Of a stretch of DNA of 64,000 bases, positions 7,269 through 17,236 are shown one piece after another; within the stretch, counting starts at the first letter, position 1; each line of letters opens with the position of its first letter. The DNA lies in contig NZ_AP022596.1 of assembly GCF_010731895.1 (NCBI RefSeq), positions 2,108,001-2,172,000 of the forward strand, written 5' to 3'. This DNA comes from Mycolicibacterium helvum (GTDB lineage Bacteria > Actinomycetota > Actinomycetes > Mycobacteriales > Mycobacteriaceae). Both the position numbers and the translations under genes were made by a program. A model generated the notes under the pieces. That model was not told the origin of the DNA and ran no database searches. It saw only the letters and a list, made by a program, of their open reading frames with translations.

Positions 7269-9497
7269 ATGAGTCGCACCGCTTTGCGTATCTGCCCGCT
7301 GTGCGAGGCCACCTGCGGGCTGGTCCTCACCATCGATGACAACGACCGGGTCAGCTCGGCCCGGGGCGATCGGGACGACGTGTTCAGCCACGGTTTCATT
7401 TGCCCGAAGGGCGCCAGTTTCGCCGAATTGGACAACGATCCGGACCGGTTACCGAACCCGCTGGTGCGCCGCGGCGGCGAACTGGTCGAAGCCACCTGGG
7501 CGGAGGCCTTCACCGCGGCCGCAGAGGGGCTGCAGCGCGTCATCGCCGACACCGGCAGCACGTCGGTGGCGGTCTACCTCGGCAACCCCAACGCGCACAC
7601 CATCGCCGGTTCGCTCTACGGGCCGGTCGTCATCAAGTCGCTGGGCACCCGGCAGGTGTACTCCGCCAGCACGCTCGACCAGATGCCGAAGCACGTCTCG
7701 TGCGGCTACCTGTACGGCAACCCGCTTGCCTTCACCGTGCCCGACCTCGACCGTACTGACTATCTTGTGATCATCGGCGCAAACCCGTTGGTATCTAACG
7801 GCTCTCTGGCCACCGCGGCTGACTTCCCCGGCAAGATCAAGGCATTGCGCCGCCGCGGGGGCACACTCGTCGTAATCGATCCCAGCCGCACCCGCACCGC
7901 CGAACTGGCCGACCGCCACCTGCCCGTCCGCCCCGGCTCGGATGCTGCACTGCTATTCGCGATCGTGCACGTCCTCTTCGATGAGGGCCTGGTCGATTTG
8001 GGCCGGCTCGCCGACCACGTGACGGGCCTGGATCGGGTGCGCGCGGCAGCACTCGACTTCCCGCCGGACGCAGTTGCCGAGCACTGCGGGGTGGGATCGG
8101 ACGAAATCCGCACCCTTGCAAGGGAAATCGCTGCGGCGCCCAGTGCCGCAGTCTATGGCCGGATCGGCACCTCGACCGTCGAGTTCGGCACGCTGACCAG
8201 CTGGCTGGTGGACGTGGTGAACATCCTGACCGGGAACCTGGATCGGCCTGGCGGAGTGATGTTCGCCAGCTCACCGATCGCCGGTGCCCCGCGACCGGCG
8301 CGCCCCGGCCGGGGTTTCGCGACAGGTCGCTGGCGCAGCCGGGTCTCGGGGCATCGCGAGGTGTTGTCCGAAATGCCTGCGGTCGCGTTGGCCGAGGAGA
8401 TCGAGACTCCCGGCGAGGGTCAGATCCGGGCGATGATCACCATCGCGGGCAATCCGGTCTTGTCAGCGCCGGATGGCGCCCGCCTGCAGGATGCCCTGGC
8501 CGGCGTCGACTTCATGGTGTCGGTCGATCCCTACCTCAACGAGACAACCCGGCACGCCGACGTGATCCTGCCCCCGCCGCCGCCCTCGCGCGCAGCGCAT
8601 TTCGACCTCGCGCTGTCCGGCGCGGTGGTGCGCAACAACGCCCGGTTCTCCCCTCCGGTGCTACCGCTGGCCGACGACCGGCCCGACGAGTGCGAGATCC
8701 TGGCCCGGTTGACGCTGATCGTGCTGGGCCTGGGCCCGGACGCCGACCCGAACCTGGTAGACGACCAGGTGATTGGGTCGACGCTGAGCAAGGAGGTCGC
8801 CGACGAACACTCGCCGGTCGCCGGCCGTTCGGTCGACGAGTTGACCGCGATGCTGCCCGACGGTCGCGGTTTCGAACGGCGGCTGGACATGATGCTTCGC
8901 CTGGGCCCGTTCGGTGACGGGTTCGGCGCCAATCCCGACGGCCTGACACTGCAGCGGGTCAAGGACGCACCGCACGGGGTGGACTTGGGCGCGCTGGTCC
9001 CCCGGATCCCCGAGGTGCTCCGAACACCATCGGGGACAGTCGAACTAGACCCCGAGCCGATCCTGGCCGATATCCCGCGGCTGCTTGCTTCGCTGGCATC
9101 AGAGCCGGGGTTCCTGCTGATCGGCCGGCGGCACCTCCGCTCCAACAACAGCTGGATGCACAACCTGCCCGCGCTGTCCGGCGGCTCCAATCGCTGCACT
9201 CTGCAGATCCATCCCGACGATGCCACCCGGCTGGGCCTCGACGACATGGCCGTGGTCACCGGTCCTGGCGGGAAACTCGAAGTGCCCGTTGAGATTACCG
9301 ACGCGATCCGCCCTGGCGTGGTGTCACTGCCGCACGGCTGGGGCCACACCGAGCCGGGCACCCGGATGCAGGTGGCAGCCCGGGACCCCGGCGTGAACGT
9401 CAACAGTCTCAACGACGGCACGCTGCTGGATCCGCTGTCGGGCACCGCGGTGCTCAACGGGCTGCCGGTCGAGGTGGCCCCCGTCGGAGCGCGGTGA
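7269..9497 (+). CDS. Molybdopterin-dependent oxidoreductase (Fdh/Nap-like)
   Basis: The 742-residue protein has the DMSO-reductase superfamily layout. An N-terminal [4Fe-4S] motif uses C9, C12, C16 and C45 (RICPLCEATCGL ... FICPKG). Mo-bis-MGD-binding domains follow, and a C-terminal molydopterin dinucleotide-binding domain starts near residue 610 (RRHLRSNNSWMHN, LPHGWGH). C145 (HVSCGYLYG) may be the metal ligand, but the alignment is uncertain. No twin-arginine signal and no partner electron-transfer subunit are visible, so it is likely a cytoplasmic single-subunit enzyme. A GTG nine bases upstream is an alternative start. Substrate is unknown. Confidence 0.88.
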   Translation: MSRTALRICPLCEATCGLVLTIDDNDRVSSARGDRDDVFSHGFICPKGASFAELDNDPDRLPNPLVRRGGELVEATWAEAFTAAAEGLQRVIADTGSTSVAVYLGNPNAHTIAGSLYGPVVIKSLGTRQVYSASTLDQMPKHVSCGYLYGNPLAFTVPDLDRTDYLVIIGANPLVSNGSLATAADFPGKIKALRRRGGTLVVIDPSRTRTAELADRHLPVRPGSDAALLFAIVHVLFDEGLVDLGRLADHVTGLDRVRAAALDFPPDAVAEHCGVGSDEIRTLAREIAAAPSAAVYGRIGTSTVEFGTLTSWLVDVVNILTGNLDRPGGVMFASSPIAGAPRPARPGRGFATGRWRSRVSGHREVLSEMPAVALAEEIETPGEGQIRAMITIAGNPVLSAPDGARLQDALAGVDFMVSVDPYLNETTRHADVILPPPPPSRAAHFDLALSGAVVRNNARFSPPVLPLADDRPDECEILARLTLIVLGLGPDADPNLVDDQVIGSTLSKEVADEHSPVAGRSVDELTAMLPDGRGFERRLDMMLRLGPFGDGFGANPDGLTLQRVKDAPHGVDLGALVPRIPEVLRTPSGTVELDPEPILADIPRLLASLASEPGFLLIGRRHLRSNNSWMHNLPALSGGSNRCTLQIHPDDATRLGLDDMAVVTGPGGKLEVPVEITDAIRPGVVSLPHGWGHTEPGTRMQVAARDPGVNVNSLNDGTLLDPLSGTAVLNGLPVEVAPVGAR

Positions 9498-9507
9498 GAC
9501 GCCTCGC

Positions 9508-10137
9508 CTAGTACAACACTCGGCGCATGCCGTCCTCGCTATAGCATGCCTCGAGTTGGGCGTCGGTCCAGTTCGACCGGATCGCTTTGGCCATCTGGGC
9601 GACACTGGGCAGTGCGGTCGGATTCCAGGTCTCGGGTTTCCATGCGTCCGAACGCAGGAACGCCTTGGCGCAATGAAAGAACACTTCCTCGATGCCGATC
9701 TCCAGCGCAAGCAGCGGCCGCTTGCCCTGAACGACCATACTGTCGAAATAGTCGGCGTCGGCAAGGATGCGCGCAGTCCCGTTGATCCGCAATGTATCCC
9801 CGCGCCCAGGGATCACGAACAGTGTCCCGACCTGCGGGCGCTGCAGCACGTTGAGATAGCCATCGACGCGCCTGTTACCGGGCCGCTCGGGGATGGCGAT
9901 GGTGCGGTCGTCGATGACATGCACGAACCCCGGCGGGTCACCTTTGGGTGAAACATCAACGCGGCCTTGTGCATCGGTCGTGGCGACGAACGCCAACGGC
10001 GATTGCGCCAACCAGTCGCGCTGCAGGGGCAGGAGCCGATCCTTGACCTTGTTGACCACGGCGCTGTCGGGCTCACCGATGATCGACCGGAGTTCGGCGA
10101 TGGTACTGACTTCACGGCGCATCGCTCGATTATCCAT
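9508..10137 (-). CDS. PPOX-type FMN-dependent flavoprotein, MSMEG_1061-like family
   Basis: The 209-residue protein has a pyridoxamine 5'-phosphate oxidase-like split barrel. Motifs such as FVATTDAQGRVDVSPKGDPPGFV and IPERPGNRRVDGYLN are typical of the family that I recall as the MSMEG_1061-type PPOX flavoproteins. Family members bind FMN or F420; the subgroup name implies FMN. The start overlaps the stop of the upstream methyltransferase gene by 8 bases, so the two are co-transcribed. ATG 10122 is an alternative start. It converges with the molybdopterin oxidoreductase with only 10 bases between stops. Physiological substrate unknown. Confidence 0.85.
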   Translation of the reverse strand: MDNRAMRREVSTIAELRSIIGEPDSAVVNKVKDRLLPLQRDWLAQSPLAFVATTDAQGRVDVSPKGDPPGFVHVIDDRTIAIPERPGNRRVDGYLNVLQRPQVGTLFVIPGRGDTLRINGTARILADADYFDSMVVQGKRPLLALEIGIEEVFFHCAKAFLRSDAWKPETWNPTALPSVAQMAKAIRSNWTDAQLEACYSEDGMRRVLY

Positions 10138-10984
10138 GCCGCCCGTGGTAGTCGGCCGGGAGCTCCCCGCGTCCGAGTTGATAAAGATTGAGTCGGTAAC
10201 TGCCGACGATCCCGGGGGCGATCCTGGCCAGAATCGGCAGGGCGCACCGGTACCGGGCGGGCAGCTTTGCCGCGACTTCCGGTTGCGGGCTGGCCAGAGT
10301 TCTGCTGTCGAGCAGTCTCAATCCCCACTTCTCGAGGGCACGAGGATCACCACAGGTCCATTGCATGCGGGCATCGACTGCCTTCATCGCGCCGCCGCGT
10401 TTCTGATTGGCGATCATCTTCGGGCCGGCTGTGTCGAACGCGATGAGCGACTCCGGAAACCGTTGAGCGAGTTGCGCTAACACATTGCCCACCTGCGCTT
10501 CTCGGAGATACACCAAGACCGCTTCCACAACAAAGAGATAGGGCCCCGGCGCCGCGGTGACCGCGTCGTACCAGTCGGTGTCCAGCACCGAACCGGCCAA
10601 CATGGTTCGGCGGTCGGTATCGGAGAAGAAGTTCCGTCGCAGTTGGATGCTGTCGGGAAGGTCGAGGTCGAACCAACGCACGCTGCCGTTGTCGACGCGC
10701 TCGAAGCGGGTGTTCAGGCCGGTACCGACGTCGACCACGGTTCCGGCCGGGTGGTCGTCGAGGAATCGGCGAACCCACCCGTCGAACACCGCTGTCCGCA
10801 GGACGGATCCGGGCAGCGAACCACCACGGAATGCGGTGAAGTCGTAGTCGATGCGATCCACGAGGTCGCGTGCCCACCGGTCGTTGATGACCGGGTGTCG
10901 CGACGCCGCATCACGGGCACGTCCATAGAGCGGGATGAGCAGGGTCTCCTGAACCTCCCCCAACTCCGGTCGGATCTTGTTCAT
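10130..10984 (-). CDS. Class I SAM-dependent methyltransferase, leucine carboxyl methyltransferase/TcmP-like
   Basis: The 284-residue protein fits the LCMT/TcmP O-methyltransferase group. Motif I is VVDVGTGLNTRFER (about residues 83-96), an acidic motif follows at WFDLDLPDS, and LFVVEAVLVYL matches the post-I region. It likely methylates an oxygen on a polyketide-like or small aromatic compound, but the substrate cannot be read from sequence. It is first in a two-gene operon with the PPOX flavoprotein. A tetR gene is divergent, across a 113-bp AT-rich promoter region. That pairing suggests TetR control. Confidence 0.85.
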   Translation of the reverse strand: MNKIRPELGEVQETLLIPLYGRARDAASRHPVINDRWARDLVDRIDYDFTAFRGGSLPGSVLRTAVFDGWVRRFLDDHPAGTVVDVGTGLNTRFERVDNGSVRWFDLDLPDSIQLRRNFFSDTDRRTMLAGSVLDTDWYDAVTAAPGPYLFVVEAVLVYLREAQVGNVLAQLAQRFPESLIAFDTAGPKMIANQKRGGAMKAVDARMQWTCGDPRALEKWGLRLLDSRTLASPQPEVAAKLPARYRCALPILARIAPGIVGSYRLNLYQLGRGELPADYHGRHG

Positions 10985-11097
10985 GCCGGTAGGTCCGGTT
11001 CAGCGTGACATGTAATTTGTATACGGCATATCATAATAATCAATTCGTACCTCGCAGGTTGTGCCGACGCAAGACCTCCCCGTGGTTGACTCGGCTC
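10985..11097. promoter_or_regulatory. Divergent AT-rich promoter region, methyltransferase/tetR
   Basis: This region is much more AT-rich than the surroundings, with a core near 11012-11045. It holds an imperfect inverted repeat TATACGGCATA (about 11018-11028) that could be the operator of the TetR protein encoded at 11098. No stronger symmetry is visible. Confidence 0.35.
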
Positions 11098-11772
11098 ATG
11101 ACCACCGGGACCCCACGGCGCGGCCGGCCGCCGACCGTGAACCGTGAGCTCATCGTCGACGTCGCCCGCGCCCAGCTCGACGAACGGGGTATCGAGACCT
11201 TCAGCATGCGGTCGTTGGCGGCGGAAATCGGTGTGTCGCCGATGGCCATCTACCGTCACGTCGGTGACCGCGACACTCTCCTCGGACTCGTGCTGGACGA
11301 CGTCTCCGCGCTCTTCCCCGCCATCGAATTACCGGCGGATCCGCACGAACGTATCGCGACCCTGCTATGTGCCGTCTTCGACGTGTTGGCAAGCAAACGC
11401 TGGATCGCCGACGTGTTACGCGCAGGCAGCCCTGGCGGGTCCGGCGCACTCTGGCTCGTGGACCGAATTCTTGCTGCTGCAACCGAACTCGGACTGGATA
11501 GCCCAGCTGCCATGGCGATGTACCGGGCATTGTGGACCTACACCCTTGGGGCAGTTCTCAACGCCCCGACTGCCCAAGACCAGGCCGCAGCCAACGAGCG
11601 CATCGAGCGGAAAGTCATGGCCCTGGGCGCCGACGGCTTCCCGCATCTCGTCGCCGCCCTGCAGACACTCCCGGCAGCCGACCCAAAGGACGCCTACCGG
11701 CGCGCCATCGGGCACCTCATCGAGGGTTACACCGCGGGCACAGCGCCGCGCCCTACGTCACCACCGCAATAG
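11098..11772 (+). CDS. TetR-family regulator (TetR C-terminal, class-D-like domain)
   Basis: The 224-residue protein starts TTGTPRRGRPPTVNRE. Its helix-turn-helix is at about residues 20-66 (FSMRSLAAEIGVSPMAIYRHVGDRD), and a helical C-terminal ligand domain follows (WLVDRILAAATELGLDSPAAM). The 11098 ATG starts the RGRPP-type arm typical of the family; longer in-frame extensions run into the divergent promoter. The 3' end overlaps the convergent O-methyltransferase gene by 20 bases. It likely represses itself and the divergent methyltransferase-PPOX operon. Confidence 0.9.
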   Translation: MTTGTPRRGRPPTVNRELIVDVARAQLDERGIETFSMRSLAAEIGVSPMAIYRHVGDRDTLLGLVLDDVSALFPAIELPADPHERIATLLCAVFDVLASKRWIADVLRAGSPGGSGALWLVDRILAAATELGLDSPAAMAMYRALWTYTLGAVLNAPTAQDQAAANERIERKVMALGADGFPHLVAALQTLPAADPKDAYRRAIGHLIEGYTAGTAPRPTSPPQ

Positions 11773-12418
11773 CGAAACCGTCCCACCCTTTGAGCCCGAC
11801 GGTCTGAATCGCGGCGCTGTCCAGACGGGGGTGGGTGCTCATCATCTCCAGCATGTCGCGCACGCCCCGGGCCTGCCGGTCATCGGCCGCCGGAGCCAGA
11901 ATCCGGCCGTGGCGCACCACGTTGTCGACGACGATCACGGTGCCCGGCCGACCAAGATCGATCGCCCACTGGACGTAGGCGGTGTTGTTCTCCTTGTCGG
12001 CGTCGATGAACACCAGGTCGAACTGCCCGGTCAGGCCGGGCAGGTTGTCCAGCGCCGCGCCCACGACGACGTCCACCCGGTCGGCTACCCCGGCGCGCTC
12101 CAGGTTGATCCGCGCGACCTGGGCGTGCCGCGGGTCGTATTCCAGGGTGACGACGCTGCCTTCGGCGCCGACGCCGCGGGCCAGACAGATTGTGCTGTAG
12201 CCGCCGAGGGTGCCGATTTCGAGCACCCGGCGAGCGCCGCTGATCCGGGTCAGCAGATACAGCAGCTGCCCGCTTTGCGGTGACACTTCGATGACAGGAA
12301 GGCCCGCGGCGGCCGAATCGGCCAGCGCGGCAGCCAATGCCGGGTCGTTGGGTAGCAGCAGTTGGTTCAGCAGCGTGTCAACAGGTTGCCAGTCATTCGG
12401 GCCGATGGTGTCGTTCAT
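11753..12418 (-). CDS. SAM-dependent O-methyltransferase (Rv0187-like, CCoAOMT family)
   Basis: The 221-residue protein is of the caffeoyl-CoA/catechol O-methyltransferase type. Motif I is RRVLEIGTLGGYSTICLA, FDLVFIDADKENN carries the metal-binding acidic residues, and VIVVDNVVRHGRI gives a second Asp-Asn pair. Family members use a divalent metal and methylate vicinal hydroxyls. The ATG overlaps the stop of the upstream metallohydrolase gene by 4 bases, so it is third in an operon with the DUF2786 and HExxH proteins. The same trio order is what I recall for Rv0184-Rv0185-Rv0187. Substrate unknown. Confidence 0.92.
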   Translation of the reverse strand: MNDTIGPNDWQPVDTLLNQLLLPNDPALAAALADSAAAGLPVIEVSPQSGQLLYLLTRISGARRVLEIGTLGGYSTICLARGVGAEGSVVTLEYDPRHAQVARINLERAGVADRVDVVVGAALDNLPGLTGQFDLVFIDADKENNTAYVQWAIDLGRPGTVIVVDNVVRHGRILAPAADDRQARGVRDMLEMMSTHPRLDSAAIQTVGLKGWDGFAIAVVT

Positions 12419-12912
12419 CGCACTCCTTCTTTGGTGTACACGACGCGCAGCACATGGCCGACTTCCGGTCCCATCACCGCGGCGGCCAGTTCACAGAACG
12501 TCGCGATGAAGTTCGGGCCATGGGCCGGTCCCGCCGGTGTCAGATGATGCGCGATCTCGTGCAGGAGCACCAGCTCCCGCATCGCCCAGTCCGCGGAGTC
12601 CCGGTCCGGAATGGCGATAACCCCTGTGCCGTCGAAGTTTTCGTAGTGGGCGGCGCTGGCTGCACGCCGGGCACGCACACTGACTGGTCCCGGTGCCGGC
12701 CAGCGGGCCGTCACGGCGGGCAGCGCCAGGACATCGTCGACGTAGCGTTGCACCGAGGACATCGACGCGAACCGCCCCTCCGGAGGCAGGGTGAGCTGCG
12801 TGCCGAAGAAGTCGATGCTGCGTGAACTGTGCTGGGCGGCCCGGTCGAAGAGGGTACGGACGAACTCCTCGGCCGCGTAGACGCGGGAGCGCTGGCTGTC
12901 GCGCGCCGTCAC
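12415..12912 (-). CDS. TIGR04338-type putative metallohydrolase (HExxH), Rv0185-like
   Basis: The 165-residue protein has a zinc site HEIAHH (H118, E119, H122) with a further histidine at H131 (PAHGPNF). This HExxH-x8-HG layout resembles SprT-like or gluzincin peptidases. There is no signal peptide. It overlaps the upstream DUF2786 gene and the downstream O-methyltransferase gene by 4 bases each, which implies tight translational coupling. The DUF2786/metallohydrolase pair is a conserved actinobacterial couple, and its joint role is not known to me. Proteolytic activity is inferred only from the motif. Confidence 0.85.
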   Translation of the reverse strand: MTARDSQRSRVYAAEEFVRTLFDRAAQHSSRSIDFFGTQLTLPPEGRFASMSSVQRYVDDVLALPAVTARWPAPGPVSVRARRAASAAHYENFDGTGVIAIPDRDSADWAMRELVLLHEIAHHLTPAGPAHGPNFIATFCELAAAVMGPEVGHVLRVVYTKEGVR

Positions 12913-13658
12913 CTCGGCAGCCGGCTCCGCGACCCCGGCAGCTCGGGACTGGACCCCAGCCGGGCCTGCCGCCCGGCCCGGTCACCGGCGCGTCTGGCGG
13001 CCGACGAATACCCGGCCGAGGCACGGCTGGCCTGCCAGGTGCCGCGCGCCTTGGAGTTCTGCCGGTAATGGTCGCGCAGTTCAAGTTCCTTGTTGCGCAG
13101 CGCAAGCGCGGTTCCCGGCGCGGTCTTGCGGTCTTTGGTGGCCTCGTGGCGGGCTTCGTCGCGGGCCTGGGACAGACGCTGGGCGACGCGGGCACCGAAG
13201 GCCAGTTGGAAGTTGAGTCGCGCGGTGATGGTTGGCGTGGGCTTGTGTGCTCCGGTGGCCAGGTAGGCGTCACAGGACCGCACCATCTGGACGACCAGGC
13301 TGGCATATAGGGCGTGGCTGGCGTCGATGTCCTCGGTGAATCCGTAGGCGTAGACGAACGTGGAGTTCGAGGCGACATCGCACTGCACATCGTTGGCCGC
13401 GGCGATACCCGCGAACAGTTGCACGTAGGTGCGCAGGCCCCGGGAGCCGGGGTCGCCGATGGTGATGGTCCGCTGGGTCGGCGCCTGCGCTGCCGTCCGG
13501 GTGGCGGAGTGGGCACGCGCCACGGCCAAGTCGATCGACGTCGCGGTGGCCAGCCGCTGGGCGGCGGCCATGAACGCTTCGGCCTCGTGGACGTTGTCGG
13601 TGCCTTCGGCCTGGCGCAGGAGTGCTGCGATCCGCGCCAGCATCTTGTCGTCCGTCAC
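12909..13658 (-). CDS. DUF2786 domain protein (Rv0184-like)
   Basis: The 249-residue protein begins (V/M)TDDKMLARIAALLRQAEGT, the DUF2786 signature. This small helical domain also occurs in phage-defence and unknown proteins. The middle region carries ASHALYASLVVQMVRSCDAYL. The C-terminal 60 residues are basic, with many Arg and Ser. I prefer the GTG at 13658 over the ATG at 13688, because a -10-like TAGGTT (13671-13666) sits seven bases before it, which makes a leaderless transcript plausible. It is the first gene of the three-gene operon ending with the O-methyltransferase. Function unknown. Confidence 0.85.
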   Translation of the reverse strand: MTDDKMLARIAALLRQAEGTDNVHEAEAFMAAAQRLATATSIDLAVARAHSATRTAAQAPTQRTITIGDPGSRGLRTYVQLFAGIAAANDVQCDVASNSTFVYAYGFTEDIDASHALYASLVVQMVRSCDAYLATGAHKPTPTITARLNFQLAFGARVAQRLSQARDEARHEATKDRKTAPGTALALRNKELELRDHYRQNSKARGTWQASRASAGYSSAARRAGDRAGRQARLGSSPELPGSRSRLPR

Positions 13659-13706
13659 GATTGGCAACCTAGCGGAGCGCGCCGACATCGGTGTGCCACC
13701 GGCTCG

Positions 13707-15589
<1,883 letters not shown>

Positions 15590-15645
15590 CTAACTGCCAC
15601 GACAGCCCCGGCACGTGTCGGTGCGCGTGCGTAAGCTCGGTCGGT

Positions 15646-16680
15646 GTGAGCGTGCTCGCACGTAATCTTGATGACGAGCCCGGCCCGAAGCGTCTTGATG
15701 ACGGACTCGACCCGAACCGGGGCGATTTCCTGGCGCAGGCTGAGCCCTACCGGCGCGAATTATTGGCGCACTGCTACCGGATGACGGGGTCGTTGCACGA
15801 CGCCGAGGACCTGGTGCAGGAGACGTTCCTGCGGGCGTGGAAATCCTATGACCGCTTCGAGGGCAAGTCCTCAGTACGCACTTGGCTGCATCGCATCGCC
15901 ACCAACACGTGCCTGACGTCGCTGGAGGGCAGGCAGCGCAGGCCGTTGCCCACCGGGCTGGGTGCGCCGAGCTCCCAACCCACCGCCGAGCTCGTCGAAC
16001 GTGCCGAGGTGCCGTGGCTCGAACCCTTGCCCGACTCGTCAACGGACGACCCTGCTGATCCGTCTGTGATCGTCGGGTCGCGGGAATCGGTCCGGTTGGC
16101 TTTCATTGCGGCGCTGCAGCATCTGTCGCCACGGCAGCGGGCCGTTCTGGTGCTGCGCGATGTGCTCCAGTGGAAAGCCGCTGAAGTCGCCGGCGCCGTC
16201 GGCACCTCCGTCGCCGCTGTCAACAGTTTGTTGCAACGGGCCCGCGCCCAGCTCGACGCCGTCGGGCCCAGCCAGGACGATCAGCTGTCGCCGCCGGAGT
16301 CGGTGGAGGCCCGCGAACAGTTGGCCGGCTACATCTCGGCGTTCGAGGACTACGACATCGAGCGGCTGGTGGAAATGTTCACCGCCGAAGCGATTTGGGA
16401 GATGCCGCCGTTCGACGGCTGGTATCAGGGCGGCCCTGCCATCGGTGCGCTCATCCACCACAACTGCCCGGCCAACGCGAGCGGGGACATGCGGTTGTTG
16501 CCGCTGACCGCCAACGGCCAGCCGGCCGCGGCGATGTACATGCGCCTACCCGAGACCGGCGGCCGCCATGTGCCATTCCAGCTGCATGTGCTCGACTTGG
16601 GCCCCGACGGCATCTCCCATGTGGTGGCCTTCCTCGACACCACTCTGTTCACGAAATTCGGCCTGCCCGAGGCGCTTTAA
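15646..16680 (+). CDS. sigG: ECF RNA polymerase sigma factor SigG-like with C-terminal SnoaL-like domain
   Basis: The 344-residue sigma factor has region 2 (about residues 35-90; LAHCYRMTGSLHDAEDLVQE, TFLRAWKSYDRFEG) and region 4 (about 150-205; LQHLSPRQRAVLVLRDVLQW and a recognition helix TSVAAVNSLLQRARAQL). A C-terminal NTF2/SnoaL-like domain (about 215-340) is typical of SigG/SigJ-type ECF factors that lack a separate anti-sigma factor. The GTG start has a TAAGCT -10-like element eight bases before it. It is divergent from the monoglyceride lipase, as I recall for Rv0182c/Rv0183. Targets are not visible. Confidence 0.92.
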   Translation: MSVLARNLDDEPGPKRLDDGLDPNRGDFLAQAEPYRRELLAHCYRMTGSLHDAEDLVQETFLRAWKSYDRFEGKSSVRTWLHRIATNTCLTSLEGRQRRPLPTGLGAPSSQPTAELVERAEVPWLEPLPDSSTDDPADPSVIVGSRESVRLAFIAALQHLSPRQRAVLVLRDVLQWKAAEVAGAVGTSVAAVNSLLQRARAQLDAVGPSQDDQLSPPESVEAREQLAGYISAFEDYDIERLVEMFTAEAIWEMPPFDGWYQGGPAIGALIHHNCPANASGDMRLLPLTANGQPAAAMYMRLPETGGRHVPFQLHVLDLGPDGISHVVAFLDTTLFTKFGLPEAL

Positions 16681-16684
16681 CCGG

Positions 16685-17107
16685 TTACGTGCGTTGCAGC
16701 TCGACGACGGGGATGACCCGCGAGGTGCTGCGCTGGTAATCCCCGAACTGGGGCTCCGCGGCAACCTGGCGGGCGTACACCTCATCGCGCTCGGATCCGC
16801 TGAGCACCCAGGCAGTGACGGGGAAGGACTCGGTACCCAATTCGACGGTCACGTTCGGATGCGCGACCAGATTGTGGTACCAGTCGGGGTTGGTGTCCGC
16901 ACCACCCTTACTGGCGAAGATGAAGATCCGGTCGTCGTGCAGAAGCGGCACCAGCGGCGCGATGCGCTCGGTCCCGGATTTGGCGCCGACGTGGTGGACC
17001 AGCACCAGTGGCTTGCCCTCGAACATCCCGCCGGCTTTGCCGCCGGTAGCCCGGAATTCATCGATGACCGCTCGGTTGATCTCGTCGAAGTTCATTGCTT
17101 CCGTCAT
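16685..17107 (-). CDS. Deazaflavin (F420)-dependent nitroreductase family protein
   Basis: The 140-residue protein is of the Ddn/FDOR-B type. Family motifs are PLVLVHHVGAKSGTERIAPL, DRIFIFASKGGADTNPDWYHNL and PNVTVELG. Ddn-like proteins use F420H2 to reduce quinones or nitro compounds at the inner membrane surface. It converges with sigG, with four bases between the stops. ATG 17095 is an alternative start. Substrate unknown. Confidence 0.93.
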   Translation of the reverse strand: MTEAMNFDEINRAVIDEFRATGGKAGGMFEGKPLVLVHHVGAKSGTERIAPLVPLLHDDRIFIFASKGGADTNPDWYHNLVAHPNVTVELGTESFPVTAWVLSGSERDEVYARQVAAEPQFGDYQRSTSRVIPVVELQRT

Positions 17108-17183
17108 GTGAACACCGTAGGCCTACCGGCGTGAGTTGTTGGGCCTTAGCCACATTCGGAGCAGCCCGAGTCAGTCCACACCA

Positions 17184-17218
17184 CCGCCCCCGACGACGGT
17201 TGGATTCATCGGGGACGG
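17184..17218. terminator. Possible terminator hairpin downstream of the ferritin-like gene
   Basis: CCCCGA (17188-17193) can pair with TCGGGG (17209-17214), and CCG/CGG extends the stem after one mismatch. It lies just after the stop of the minus-strand gene at 17237. No U-tract follows. Confidence 0.3.
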
Positions 17219-17236
17219 CGCGTGACACGGGTCGGG

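Noticed and set aside
10985..11097. mymT-like cysteine-rich copper metallothionein gene near the Rv0187 homologue
   Set aside because: M. tuberculosis has mymT in this neighbourhood, but no short Cys-rich frame or second RicR operator was found here.
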